Source: Algoriphagus sp. (GTDB lineage Bacteria; Bacteroidota; Bacteroidia; Cytophagales; Cyclobacteriaceae). Taken from it: DNA of 64,000 bases. The number at the start of each line of letters is the position of its first letter. Within the stretch, counting starts at the first letter, position 1. The notes under the pieces were generated by a model. It saw only the letters and a program-made list of their open reading frames with translations, was not told where the DNA came from and ran no database searches. Of the stretch, positions 44,307-53,262 are shown one piece after another. The position numbers were made by a program, and so were the translations under genes. The DNA lies in the NCBI GenBank assembly GCA_023653075.1, contig JAMNXQ010000007.1:1-64000 (forward strand). The letters are read 5' to 3'.

Positions 44307-46262
44307 TTATCGAGGTTCCAGAATCCGGAAGCCATAAGGTTCAATCACCAAATGCTCGTGATCAGGTCCTACCGTATACGTCGACTGCGTCCAGGAATCC
44401 AAAAGTTGGGTAGCAGACTCTCCTTGTTCACGGAATGCATACCAGGTAAGCCCAGCAGGCTGATCACTGAAGTTGAACAAGCAGTAACGCCTCTCCTCTC
44501 CTTTTCTTCGGATCAATCCCGCGATATGTCTGTTGTGTGGAGTCATCCAGGACAGGTTGCTCAGATCTGCAAATAGGTCCTGAGATTTCCGGATGGCCAA
44601 TAACTTCTTGGTTCCCTCAAAAAGTTGAAACTCCAAGGTACCTTCTGTTTTTCGACGATTGACCTTTTCCCAATCCAGTAGTGGGCGATGCATCCAGCGG
44701 TTGTCGTAACTCTTAGAAGGATCCTGTTGGAAGCGGTAATCGTTGGTGTAGCCTACTTCATCTCCGTAAAAGAGCATGGGTAGCCCTCCCAAAAAGATGG
44801 AATGGGCTTGCATGAGCAAGATTTTTTGGATGCTCTGCTCAATTGCAGGTCCATTGCCCTCAAAGAGTGCCTTTTCCAAGCCGCAAAGTGAGGCGAGCGT
44901 GCCGCTGATGCGCGCATCTCCAGTCTTGGGATTGGAGGAGAACAACGCCCCCCGGGCAGGACTCATCCATTGGTCTCCAGAATAGGAATAGTATTCCTTC
45001 AAAAATTTACGGTGCAAGTAGGGATCCTTTCCTGTTTGCGCAATGCTGGCGTCCTCGTATCCGAGCCCGATGTCATCGTGGCAGCGGGTGTAGGTAATCC
45101 AAGAGGTGCCGTAGGGCTTTCTGAGAATATCTCCTTGGGCTTGGAGCATAACGCTAGTATCCCCAGAGGCTAGCATGTCCCACTGCAGGGCCATCTGGGT
45201 GGCATTGTAGGCAAAGTCGCATTCTTGGGCCACAAAATCTCCTGTTCCAAAGTAATTCATAATGTCTTTGGGCGCTACGATCGCCTCTCCGAGCAGTGCC
45301 ATCCCAGGCGTAGCCACATGAACACATTGCTTGATCAGTCGAAGGAGTGTGTGTGCTTGGGGAAGATTTTGGCAGGAGGTACCTGTTTGCTTCCATATAA
45401 AGGCGGGCGCATCAATTCGGAGCAGGTCTACCCCGAGGTTGGCATAAAACAGCATGGTCTCCACCATCGCCTGCAAGACTTTGGGATTGCTAAAATTCAG
45501 GTCCCATTGGTAATTGTGAAATACCGTCATCACCCAGCGCTTCATCTCCTCATTCCAGGTGAAGTTGCCCGGGGCACTTTCCGGGAAAATCTCCGGCATG
45601 GCCTGCTCAAATTCGTTGGGAATCCAGCGGTTTTCGTAGGTGTAATAGTAATTCTGGTATTCTTGATCGCCTGCCTTGGCCTTCATGGCCCAGTCGTGTA
45701 AGTGTGAGGTATGGTTGAGCACGATATCCAGCATCAGGTACATACCTTGGGAATGCATGGTCTTGCGTAGGTCCATCAAATCCTCCAAAGTCCCGAACCG
45801 TGGATCTACCTTTCGGAAATTGGAAACCGCATAGCCCCCATCACTTTCTCCTTGTGGGCTCTCGAAGAGCGGCATCAAGTGAAGAAAATTTACCCCCAAA
45901 TCCTGCAGGTGCGAAAGTTTGGAAGGCATGTTTTTGAGGCTGCCTGCAAAGCGGTCCACGTACATACTCATTCCTGCCAGGTTTTGACTCAAAAACCAAT
46001 TGCCTTCGGCGGCCTTATTTCGATCTCGCTCTAGAAGCGATTCTTCTCTCGCTTGGTAACCCAGAATCAGGCTTCGCAAAAGTTCGAGCAACTGAGATTC
46101 GGCTTCCTCATGAACCCCATAGAGTTCTTGGAATAAGCCCTGAATTTTGGGAAGGCTATTATGAAATCGGGTTACAAAATCCCGGTCTGCTCCCTGGGTA
46201 TCTAGGGAATGGGCCTGGAAAAGTTGGTCAATTTTTTCAGTACGCGTGATTTCTACCGACAT
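44307..46262 (-). CDS. Amylosucrase-like GH13 glucosyltransferase
   Basis: GH13 enzyme of 651 residues with strong amylosucrase features. The stretch VDLLRIDAPAFIWKQTGTSC and NLPQAH is the amylosucrase nucleophile region (Asp284), with acid/base Glu326 in LLGEAIVAP and transition-state Asp396 in RCHDDIG. The N-terminal helical domain (about 1-85) is also typical. Amylosucrase splits sucrose and builds alpha-1,4-glucan or phosphorylatable products; sucrose hydrolysis is the alternative. No signal peptide, so it acts on imported sugar. It lies 34 nt after the MFS gene in the same operon. Confidence 0.9.
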   Translation of the reverse strand: MSVEITRTEKIDQLFQAHSLDTQGADRDFVTRFHNSLPKIQGLFQELYGVHEEAESQLLELLRSLILGYQAREESLLERDRNKAAEGNWFLSQNLAGMSMYVDRFAGSLKNMPSKLSHLQDLGVNFLHLMPLFESPQGESDGGYAVSNFRKVDPRFGTLEDLMDLRKTMHSQGMYLMLDIVLNHTSHLHDWAMKAKAGDQEYQNYYYTYENRWIPNEFEQAMPEIFPESAPGNFTWNEEMKRWVMTVFHNYQWDLNFSNPKVLQAMVETMLFYANLGVDLLRIDAPAFIWKQTGTSCQNLPQAHTLLRLIKQCVHVATPGMALLGEAIVAPKDIMNYFGTGDFVAQECDFAYNATQMALQWDMLASGDTSVMLQAQGDILRKPYGTSWITYTRCHDDIGLGYEDASIAQTGKDPYLHRKFLKEYYSYSGDQWMSPARGALFSSNPKTGDARISGTLASLCGLEKALFEGNGPAIEQSIQKILLMQAHSIFLGGLPMLFYGDEVGYTNDYRFQQDPSKSYDNRWMHRPLLDWEKVNRRKTEGTLEFQLFEGTKKLLAIRKSQDLFADLSNLSWMTPHNRHIAGLIRRKGEERRYCLFNFSDQPAGLTWYAFREQGESATQLLDSWTQSTYTVGPDHEHLVIEPYGFRILEPR

Positions 46263-46296
46263 GGGTGTAGGCTAGGGTGGTGGTGATAGGAATAGG

Positions 46297-47775
46297 TTAA
46301 TGTCCCGAAGGGGCTTGTGAAGGTGAAGCGGTGGTGTTACTTCCTTTGATTCGAAGCGTTGCGACCGCAGCGATAAGCAGCAATACCCCTCCAAAGAGGA
46401 TGGCCTGCCCCGCATCGTTATTCAAGAAGTTTTTGGAGATATAGCCAAAGGTCAGCGTCTGGAAGATCATGGGAATCACAATCATCATGTTGATGATGCC
46501 CATGTACACCCCGTAGCGTTCTTTGGGAATTTCGTTAACTACCAAAAGGTAAGGGATCCCCATCATGCTCGCCCAGGCAATGCCAAAACCGGTCATAGGG
46601 ATAAATAAGGCGTATTTGTTTTCCAGCATGGGGAAAATCAACAAACCGATTCCAGCAAGCAACAAGCAAATAAAGTGTACTCGCTTGGCCCCGTGTTTTT
46701 GGGCTAGCGTAACTAAGAAGAAAGCTGAAAGGAAGGTCACAATGTTGTACCAGCCATTCACCAAGCCTGCCCATCCTACTGCTTCTTCGTAGGCAGCAGG
46801 ATCAGAGGAAGGCGTTACTTTCCACACGGAAAGGGCGATACTCTTGGCGGAATTTTGCCAGTAGCAAAACAGCGCATACCATTGGAAAAGGTATACCAAA
46901 GCCAATTTCCACATCACGGAGGGCATGACTAAAATGGCCTCTACAATCTCTAAATTTTGAGCAAAAAGCACCCGTAAGGCAGGCTTTGAATCCACCCAAG
47001 ACAGTACTTTTCGGATCAGTCCACGATCTAGCAGCGTGAACGGTAAAAGGATTAAAAAAGCGGCATAAGCCACTAAGGTGCTCAGAACAGAAAGAAAAAA
47101 CTGAATAGCCGGATGGGGCATGCCCTGATTGCGAAGACGCAAGGCGGCCAATTCTTCTTCTGATGGAGGGTATTCCGGGGTCTTGGACATACTCCAAAGC
47201 ACAGAAGTGATGGAGCAGACAGTTCCTAGGAAGAAGGAGGCATAGACCCAGACTGGGAGGGCGCCCCAGCTACCTTTGAAGTAGATTTGAAAAAAGAAGA
47301 GGGATAGATTGGCTAGCGTAATGCCTAGGCCGGTGAAGAAACTTTGGGTCAAGAATCCTTTGCCATGCTGTTCTTCGGGCAAGGAATCAGCAATCAAGGC
47401 GCGGTAAGGCTCCATAGCGGTATTGTTGGCTGCATCCAGCACCCAAAGCAAACCTGCGGCCATCCACAAGGAGCTGCTGAAAGGATAGAAAAATAAGCAG
47501 ATGCTGCAAAGTAGCGCCCCAATAAAGAAAAAGGGCTTTCGTCTCCCGTAGCGATCGCTCCAAGTACTGTCACTCAGCGCACCAATAATCGGCTGAATCA
47601 AGAGCCCCGTCATCGGTCCAGCAAGGTTGAGTAGGGGAATCTCATCTGGGGCTGCGCCCAGCATGTCGTAAATGGGATTAACAGCACTTTGCTGAAGTCC
47701 AAAACTATACTGGATCCCAAAAAAACCAACGTTCATGTTGATGATTTGGGAAAAGGACAAGGCAGGCTTTCGCAT
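46297..47775 (-). CDS. MFS sugar transporter (sucrose/maltose type)
   Basis: Major-facilitator protein of about 492 residues with twelve predicted membrane segments. It resembles the SUC/SLC45-like group: FGLQQSAVNPIYDMLGA, then the loop-2 motif SDRYGRRKPFFFIGA. A long central loop (about 205-235) is charged. Start 47775 (MRKPALSF) is preferred because the extra 14 residues of the longer frame are polar. First gene of the operon with amylosucrase, so sucrose is the likely substrate. Confidence 0.87.
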   Translation of the reverse strand: MRKPALSFSQIINMNVGFFGIQYSFGLQQSAVNPIYDMLGAAPDEIPLLNLAGPMTGLLIQPIIGALSDSTWSDRYGRRKPFFFIGALLCSICLFFYPFSSSLWMAAGLLWVLDAANNTAMEPYRALIADSLPEEQHGKGFLTQSFFTGLGITLANLSLFFFQIYFKGSWGALPVWVYASFFLGTVCSITSVLWSMSKTPEYPPSEEELAALRLRNQGMPHPAIQFFLSVLSTLVAYAAFLILLPFTLLDRGLIRKVLSWVDSKPALRVLFAQNLEIVEAILVMPSVMWKLALVYLFQWYALFCYWQNSAKSIALSVWKVTPSSDPAAYEEAVGWAGLVNGWYNIVTFLSAFFLVTLAQKHGAKRVHFICLLLAGIGLLIFPMLENKYALFIPMTGFGIAWASMMGIPYLLVVNEIPKERYGVYMGIINMMIVIPMIFQTLTFGYISKNFLNNDAGQAILFGGVLLLIAAVATLRIKGSNTTASPSQAPSGH

Positions 47776-47889
47776 GGGCGATTTTGGGTTTTGGTCTTTT
47801 GGGCAATAATCCCTCAAAAAATACGAAGATTCGTTTGCTAAAAAACAGAAAAACGTACCGAAGTGCCCGCTATTTTTAGAAAACCCATA

Positions 47890-47907
47890 GGAAATCGATT
47901 GATTTCC
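47890..47907. promoter_or_regulatory. Candidate LacI-type operator upstream of the sucrose operon
   Basis: GGAAATC-GATT-GATTTCC is a perfect 7-bp dyad with a 4-bp centre, 115 nt upstream of the MFS ATG. LacI-family operators are dyads of this size, but most have a central CG. Tentative. Confidence 0.3.
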
Positions 47908-47976
47908 ATCCCTCTGAACTAAAAAAATGTTGTAGGTGGCTAATCTTATTTTGGAATTTGATTTTAATTCTAAATT

Positions 47977-48240
47977 GATCCGCTTCGGCGGATCTAACTT
48001 TGAATAGCCGCGGGTCCACCTACCTCAGTAGGTGAATCCGCCGCGGCGGAAAAATAGAAATGATAGATTTTCCCGATCCGCCGAGGCGGATCGAACCATC
48101 TTAACCTTGGGATTAATTTTCGATTATGTTCAATCCGCCGCGGCGGATCAACCCGACTTGGCGGGTTGTGCGAAATACTATGATTATATCCCCCAGGTTT
48201 CACCTGGGGCTATTTAAGGTTTGATCCGCCGCGGCGGATC
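47977..48240. repeat. Cluster of five GATCCGCC-type palindromes plus three other hairpins
   Basis: GATCCGCCGCGGCGGATC or near variants occur at 47977-47994, 48037-48050 (core only), 48075-48092, 48132-48149 and 48223-48240. Between them lie hairpins 48017-48034 (CACCTAC/GTAGGTG), 48150-48167 (AACCCG/CGGGTT) and 48191-48209 (CCCCAGGT/ACCTGGGG). They fill the gap between the MFS and dipeptidase genes. The look is that of a REP/BIME-like cluster; no RAYT transposase is present in the window. Confidence 0.85.
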
Positions 48241-48280
48241 AGGTTTAGAAACAACAATTCTTAAAAATCGATTTTCAATG

Positions 48281-49351
48281 TTAACTCCAGGCCTTTTTCA
48301 AAAAGCGAAGCCAATTTCCATGCATCACCTTTTGGACATCTTCGTCCGAGTAGCCTCTCACCCGAAGTAGGTCGGGGATTTTTTGCAGGTCAGCGATGCT
48401 TTCCAAATCCGAAGGGCATTGTTCTTTTCCAAAGGCTCCATCCAAATCAGAGCCAATACCGATGTGGTTGGCATTTCCTGCCAACTGGCAGATATGATCC
48501 AAGTGATCAAGAAGGGTAGCTAGAGTTACGTTTCGCTCCTTTGGGGTACTTTTACCACGTATCCAGCCGGGACTTAGCATCCAGGCATCAAATACACCAC
48601 CAATTACTGCTCCACGAGCGATCAAGGCTTTGATCATCTCATCAGAGAACTGTCGGTTGTGATCTACAAGCGCTCGGCAATTGTTGTGGCTGGCCCATAC
48701 TGGCCCTTGAAAATGATCCAATGCATCCCAAAATGCCAAATCACAGAGGTGAGTAGCATCTAGAATAATGCCCAACTCATCCATTTTGCGTAGTAAGTCC
48801 CTCCCCTGTTGAGATAATGGCGCAGAAGAATCGGTGCCATAGGCATAGCGACCTGGACCATAGTGGGCAGGACCTAACGCTCTCAATCCATTTTCGTAGG
48901 CTGTCTCCAGGTAGTCGAGGGACACGATGGAATCGGCTCCTTCTAGAGATGAGATGTAGCCAATTGCTTTTTGACTTTTATCTTCCCCAGCATTCCAGTA
49001 GGCCAAATGCGTCTCCAGCTCCTGCCAGTTCCGAATTTGCTTCAATTCGCCTTGCTTTTCCATCGCCCGATACCAGGCAAGTTGCCCTTGGGTATGTGCC
49101 CAAGCTTGCTGCGGCGAGTGCCAACCCGGAAGCGGATTGTCTGTCGCTACAAAGCGAGCTATTTGCGTAGCGACCACCAACCCCACATTCCCTTTGCGAA
49201 GCTCTGGTAGGGAGACCGTCCCATTTCCTCGATCGGGTTTGTCGGTCATTCCCTGCTCTCGGGCATTGATTTCCGAAAGTGGACGGGTGAGGTCCCGATT
49301 CCACTCCATCGCATTCATGCTCAGGTCCAGGTGTGCGTCGATGGTAAACAT
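48281..49351 (-). CDS. Membrane dipeptidase (peptidase family M19)
   Basis: Zinc dipeptidase-family protein of 356 residues. It begins with the metal motif DAHLDLSMN (5-13) and contains SLEGADSI near 138, LDATHLCDLAF with a metal histidine, WASHNNCRALVDHNRQ and IGIGSDLDGAFG. It differs clearly from the M19 protein at 27386, so it is not a recent duplicate. It starts one base after the RsmI-like gene and is likely cotranscribed with it. Substrate unknown; D-aminoacyl or dipeptide substrates occur in this group. Confidence 0.88.
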   Translation of the reverse strand: MFTIDAHLDLSMNAMEWNRDLTRPLSEINAREQGMTDKPDRGNGTVSLPELRKGNVGLVVATQIARFVATDNPLPGWHSPQQAWAHTQGQLAWYRAMEKQGELKQIRNWQELETHLAYWNAGEDKSQKAIGYISSLEGADSIVSLDYLETAYENGLRALGPAHYGPGRYAYGTDSSAPLSQQGRDLLRKMDELGIILDATHLCDLAFWDALDHFQGPVWASHNNCRALVDHNRQFSDEMIKALIARGAVIGGVFDAWMLSPGWIRGKSTPKERNVTLATLLDHLDHICQLAGNANHIGIGSDLDGAFGKEQCPSDLESIADLQKIPDLLRVRGYSDEDVQKVMHGNWLRFLKKAWS

Positions 49352-49352
49352 G

Positions 49353-50063
49353 CTAGAAGGCTTGTAGGATAAATACGGCAGGAACTTTGTGTAGGTCTAG
49401 GGGGTGATTTTTCCAATCCGCGATGGTTTTGGTTTGGATCAACTCATCCGCAGCGGTGAGGTTTTTGGCGATGCACAACTTGGTGTGTGGTGCCAGCATA
49501 GACAGTGCATCGGCTAGCAATTGATTGTTGCGAAAAGGCGTTTCCATAAAGAGCTGGGCTCTTTTTTCGCGGATAGATTCCTGCTCCAATTTTTTTAAAG
49601 TGGCTGCTCTTTCTTTTTTATCGATGGGAAGGTAACCATGAAAAGCGAAGGATTGGCCCGAAAAACCAGATCCCATCAGCGCCAGAAACATGGAACTCGG
49701 ACCTGAGATGGGTACCACTTGAATTCCTTTTTGATGTGCATAGGCCACAGCAAGGGCTCCAGGGTCGGCAATGCCAGGGCAACCCGCTTCAGAAATCACC
49801 CCGATGTCGGCTCCATTCAGGAGAGGCATCATCAAGCGAGACATTTGCTCGGGCTGGGTATCCTTATCCAAAATTTCGAGATGCAGTTCTTCAATGTTGA
49901 TTCCTAGTTTTAAACTAGAAATGTAGCGCCGTGCCGATCGAGGATTTTCAACCAAAAAGATCTTGGTGTGGGCTATGACATCTTGAACTTGAGGAGAGAT
50001 CACCCAGTGGGCCGTATTTTCGGCCAGTACATTGGGAATTAAAAATAATTTTCCTTGAGGCAT
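49353..50063 (-). CDS. RsmI-like SAM-dependent methyltransferase (tetrapyrrole methylase fold)
   Basis: The 236-residue protein has the tetrapyrrole-methylase fold used by RsmI (16S rRNA C1402 2'-O-methylation). Seen are FLVENPRSARRYI, GVISEAGCPGIADPGALAVAYAHQKGIQVVPISGPSSMFLALMGSG, and FMETPFRNNQLL. It is shorter and more divergent than canonical RsmI, so it may be the second, RsmI-like paralogue typical of Bacteroidota; its target is uncertain. Start 50063 (MPQGKLFLIPN) fits the family better than the frame start at 50141. Confidence 0.82.
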   Translation of the reverse strand: MPQGKLFLIPNVLAENTAHWVISPQVQDVIAHTKIFLVENPRSARRYISSLKLGINIEELHLEILDKDTQPEQMSRLMMPLLNGADIGVISEAGCPGIADPGALAVAYAHQKGIQVVPISGPSSMFLALMGSGFSGQSFAFHGYLPIDKKERAATLKKLEQESIREKRAQLFMETPFRNNQLLADALSMLAPHTKLCIAKNLTAADELIQTKTIADWKNHPLDLHKVPAVFILQAF

Positions 50064-50149
50064 GTACGTGAGAAATTGAATTCGAAAGTTAAAATTTAAT
50101 GTGCGAAATCCGTACCTTAATCGGGCATATACTTTCTCCAAATCCAGCC

Positions 50150-51484
50150 ATGCTCAAAAAATCTCTCCTCTTCGCCTGCTTACTTTTGCTTAGCATCCCC
50201 TCTTTTTCCCAACAAGTCAAAGCCCTAGTAGGGGGAACCTTGATTGATGGCTTTGGAGGTACGCCTATCCGCAATTCGGTAATTATTGTGGAAGGGGAAC
50301 GAATCAAGGCCATTGGACAGGTGGGAAGCCTAGCCATTCCCGCTGGAGCGGAAGTGATTTCCACTGAAGGTATGAGTGTCTTGCCTGGGCTTTGGGACAT
50401 GCACGTGCACCTGATGCTCAATGGGCACAGCGACTACACGCATTGGGACAGTACCTACATCGATGTATTTGAGTCGGTGATCATGCCTTCTTCAGCACAC
50501 CAATTGCTGATGGCAGGTGTGACCTCTGCCCGAGACTTGGGTGCTCCTCTTGAGGCCAGCATCAATGTCAAAAAACGAATCCAAAAAGGAGAAATTCCAG
50601 GTCCCACGATCTATGTATCTGGGCCTTTTATCCAAAAAGCACCCTATCCCAACACAGAAGCCTTCCGCTGGGGGGTAAACGGTGCAGCAGACGCCCGAGC
50701 AAAAGTCAAAAAACTGATCGATGCAGGAGTCGATGTCATCAAACTCATCGACCAAGACCAAATGACCTTGGAGGAGGCCAAAGCCGTGGTGGACGAGGCA
50801 CACAAGTATGGGAAAATGGTGGTAGGCCACTCCCACCGTCCTGAAGAAATTCGAATCGGACTCCAAATTGGAGTGGATAATTTTGAGCATACGGGTTTGA
50901 GCAGCGCCCCCGAATATCCAGAAGACATCATGAAGATGATGAAAGAGCGCGCCGCGAAAATGAACCTAGGTCCACTTTTCTGGACTCCAACCGTAGAAGG
51001 GCTTTTCAATTACGAATTTGTGCGCGACAATCCAGAAAAACTAGACGATACTTCTTGGCATTTGGGGCTACCGGACTCTATCGTAAGAGACATTCGCGCC
51101 TCGCTACGATTCCCTGGTAGAATGTCCTACTTCCAACTTACCCCTGTACGTAAACCTACCTTAGACCGTAAGTTTGCCCAGCTCAAAGAAAGTGGCGTGG
51201 TGATGCTCGTCGGCACGGATAGTGGAATTCCGATGAAATTCCATAGCCAAAGCACCTGGAATGAATTGGATGTATGGGTCAATCAGTTTGGAATGGACCC
51301 CTTGCTCACCATCAAAGCGGCTACCTATTGGCCAGCCGTGGCCATGAAAGTGGAAAAAGATTACGGGACTATCTCCGAAGGAAAATATGCCGACATCATC
51401 GCCGTAAAGGGAGATGTGTTGCGCTACATCAACTTGCTACAGGATGTGGATCTCGTGATGAAGCACGGGAAGAAGGTGAAGTAA
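50150..51484 (+). CDS. Secreted amidohydrolase family protein
   Basis: Metal-dependent hydrolase of 444 residues with a signal peptide (about 1-21, ending SFSQQ). The metal motif HVH (85, 87) in LWDMHVHLML, the VIKLID lysine region, GHSHRP, NFEHTGL and VGTDSG are amidohydrolase-superfamily landmarks in order, with an imidazolonepropionase/prolidase-like layout. Export suggests action on peptides or xenobiotic amides in the periplasm. Start 50150 is chosen for the signal peptide. Confidence 0.86.
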   Translation: MLKKSLLFACLLLLSIPSFSQQVKALVGGTLIDGFGGTPIRNSVIIVEGERIKAIGQVGSLAIPAGAEVISTEGMSVLPGLWDMHVHLMLNGHSDYTHWDSTYIDVFESVIMPSSAHQLLMAGVTSARDLGAPLEASINVKKRIQKGEIPGPTIYVSGPFIQKAPYPNTEAFRWGVNGAADARAKVKKLIDAGVDVIKLIDQDQMTLEEAKAVVDEAHKYGKMVVGHSHRPEEIRIGLQIGVDNFEHTGLSSAPEYPEDIMKMMKERAAKMNLGPLFWTPTVEGLFNYEFVRDNPEKLDDTSWHLGLPDSIVRDIRASLRFPGRMSYFQLTPVRKPTLDRKFAQLKESGVVMLVGTDSGIPMKFHSQSTWNELDVWVNQFGMDPLLTIKAATYWPAVAMKVEKDYGTISEGKYADIIAVKGDVLRYINLLQDVDLVMKHGKKVK

Positions 51485-51495
51485 AATTGTCGAAG

Positions 51496-51523
51496 GACCA
51501 CCGTCCACAGTCGACCGCTGCCC
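51496..51523. repeat. Heptanucleotide array (GTCCACA type)
   Basis: Four 7-bp units start at 51496, 51503, 51510 and 51517. The middle two read GTCCACA and GTCGACC. It lies 12 nt after the amidohydrolase stop and belongs to the same unit family as the arrays around the S23 gene. Confidence 0.7.
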
Positions 51524-51552
51524 TATTTGAACTCCCAACCTAAGTCTCCTTT

Positions 51553-51809
51553 GGTACAGATTTAATAGCGAATAGGCACACCGGGCTAAATCTGCGTGTT
51601 TTTTCCATTCAGATCTGCGTGAAAAATAGTTTCACGCAGATTTTTTTTGAAAAAAAGCGCAGATTAAAGGGTAATCGTCCAAAGACGATTACCCTTAGAT
51701 CACCAAATTGAAGTTCTAACCTTGGTTTCTTGGGTACAGATTTAAAAGCAGATAGACCTAATGAACTAAATCAGCGTGTTTTTTCTTTTGAAATTTGCGT
51801 GAAAAAAAT
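51553..51809. repeat. Direct repeat pair, AATCTGCGTG family
   Basis: Two related copies of about 77 bp start at 51553 and 51733, 180 bp apart. Both open GGTACAGATTTAA and contain CTAAATC-GCGTGTTTTTTC followed by GCGTGAAAAA. In the first copy GCGTGAAA is also mirrored by TTTCACGC, giving a hairpin. The second copy ends on the stop of the alpha/beta hydrolase gene. The family has another member at 43181-43235. Confidence 0.78.
51667..51696. repeat. 13-bp perfect hairpin, GGGTAATCG family
   Basis: AAGGGTAATCGTC (51667-51679) and its exact complement (51684-51696) enclose a CAAA loop. The same GGGTAATCG/CGATTACCC core is found at 42050-42084. No T tract on either side. Confidence 0.8.
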
Positions 51810-52573
51810 TAGCCTAAAAACTTTCGCATCTCCGCTACCACTGCTTGCGGCTGCTCGGCATGTAGCCAGTGCCCTGCATTGGGAATAGAAACCCAGGTGT
51901 TGTGTGGAAAATGTCGATCCATATCCGGAACGTCTTTTTCTTGAATGTAGGAGGAATTGGCACCACCCAAAAATAAGGTAGGCCCTTCAAAAACAGTTCC
52001 TTCATCCAAAGCTTTCCCTACCTCTTCGATGTGTTGGGTAATCACCGGAAGGTTGATTTTCCATGCAAATCCGTTCCCGTCTCTACTTAGGCTTTTGAGC
52101 AAAAATTGGCGGATTCCCAGTTCTGGAATGTAAGGAGCAAGTAAATCATCCGCTTCTTTTCTAGACTGGAGTTGGGAAAGATTCAACGCATTTAATCCTT
52201 CCAAAATCACTTGGTGGTGAATCGGGTAATACCTCGGGGCAATATCTCCAACGATGAGTTTACGTACCCGCTCCGGGTAGCGCACCGCAAAATTCATCAC
52301 CGTCTTCCCTCCCATGGAATGCCCCATCAAGTACACGGAATCCAAGCCCTCAGCATCCAGCAGCTCACGTAAATCCTCCACCATGACCCCATAGTTCCAT
52401 TCATTAGAATGGGGCGAATCCCCATGGTTGCGCTGATCTACGAGATACAGGGTATAGTGCTCCACTAGTTCCTTGGCAATGGAAAACCAGTTGTCTAATG
52501 AGCCAAAAAGTCCGTGAAGAATTACTAAAGGTGGGCCGGAGCCGGTTTTTTTGAAGTTTAATTGCATATACAT
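51809..52573 (-). CDS. Alpha/beta-fold hydrolase
   Basis: Hydrolase of 254 residues. It has the oxyanion HGLFGSLDNW (20-29), the nucleophile elbow GHSMGG (Ser86), and a C-terminal catalytic histidine in NAGHWLHAEQP; the RNHGDSPHS stretch is typical of the YbfF/esterase group. No signal peptide. The substrate cannot be assigned. Two ATG codons (52573 and 52567) are possible starts. Its stop lies in a repeat copy. Confidence 0.88.
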   Translation of the reverse strand: MYMQLNFKKTGSGPPLVILHGLFGSLDNWFSIAKELVEHYTLYLVDQRNHGDSPHSNEWNYGVMVEDLRELLDAEGLDSVYLMGHSMGGKTVMNFAVRYPERVRKLIVGDIAPRYYPIHHQVILEGLNALNLSQLQSRKEADDLLAPYIPELGIRQFLLKSLSRDGNGFAWKINLPVITQHIEEVGKALDEGTVFEGPTLFLGGANSSYIQEKDVPDMDRHFPHNTWVSIPNAGHWLHAEQPQAVVAEMRKFLG

Positions 52574-52814
52574 TTAGTCAACGGTCCACTGTCGACAGAC
52601 GACAGCAGATTCGAAGTGATATCAAGTTTACAATTCAAATTTAAATTAGCATTTCATTTTCGAAGCACTTATTGCTACGAATATCAACGGTCCACAGTAG
52701 ACAGACGACAGCAGATTCGTTGTGGTACCAAGTTTAGAATCCAAAATTTAATAACTCATTCCTTACTGGAATACAATTGACTGTGGTCTGTATCTGTAGT
52801 GGACAGACAATAGC
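52574..52814. repeat. Two heptamer-armed elements on the left of the S23 gene
   Basis: Copy 1: five 7-bp units at 52574-52608, then a core of about 70 bp. Copy 2: units at 52687-52714, a core, then inverted-type units (ACTGTGG class) at 52780-52814. Segments 52579-52613 and 52685-52719 are a 35-bp direct repeat with two mismatches. Cores share ATTCG, AAGTTTA and related blocks. Copy 1 seems to have lost its right arm. Confidence 0.82.
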
Positions 52815-52842
52815 CGATCACTGCCAATAGTAATTCTTGAAT

Positions 52843-53193
52843 CTAGAATGAGTTCCGAAGCGCTTGGATTTTTACAATTAAAGATTCATAAGCCGTGTAA
52901 AGCCTTAAGAAATCGTGCTCATAAATAAGACTTCTTTTCTTTCCCAGATATAGGCAACTGATGACTTCAATCCCAGACCGAATTGAATATCCAAGAAATT
53001 TTTTGAATTCTGCGTTGGACTGACCGGTAGAGCCTTCTGCAATATTTAATGCTACAGAATCTGCAGCCCGTTGAACTTGTGAACTAAGCACAAATCGTTC
53101 CTCCGCAGGGAATGTTTTAACCAAAACATTCACTTCTGCTGAAAGATTTATTGCCATTTCCCATACTCTTAATTCTTCAAATTTGAATGCCAT
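52843..53193 (-). CDS. S23-type four-helix-bundle protein (23S rRNA intervening-sequence family)
   Basis: A 116-residue helical protein of the S23/IVP four-helix-bundle family. Signature segments are FEELRVWEMAINLSAEVNVLVK, LSSQVQRAADSVALNIAEGSTG and FKKFLGYSIRSGIEVISCLYLG. Family members are encoded within intervening sequences of 23S rRNA in some bacteria and also occur alone in Bacteroidota; a related fold is the Avd accessory protein of diversity-generating retroelements. Here the gene is flanked on both sides by heptamer-armed elements, with no rRNA or reverse transcriptase nearby. Function unknown; nucleic-acid binding is plausible. Confidence 0.9.
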   Translation of the reverse strand: MAFKFEELRVWEMAINLSAEVNVLVKTFPAEERFVLSSQVQRAADSVALNIAEGSTGQSNAEFKKFLGYSIRSGIEVISCLYLGKKRSLIYEHDFLRLYTAYESLIVKIQALRNSF

Positions 53194-53262
53194 AACCTAG
53201 GTGTAAAAATGGTAAAAACTAAAAAAATGACGTAAAGATTTAATTGTATAAAAAGTCATTTC

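Noticed and set aside
51667-51696. Hairpin as a transcription terminator
   Set aside because: Perfect stem but no T tract on either strand; treated as a repeat.
52843-53193. Diversity-generating retroelement (Avd-like protein)
   Set aside because: The fold is related, but no reverse transcriptase, variable repeat or template repeat is nearby.
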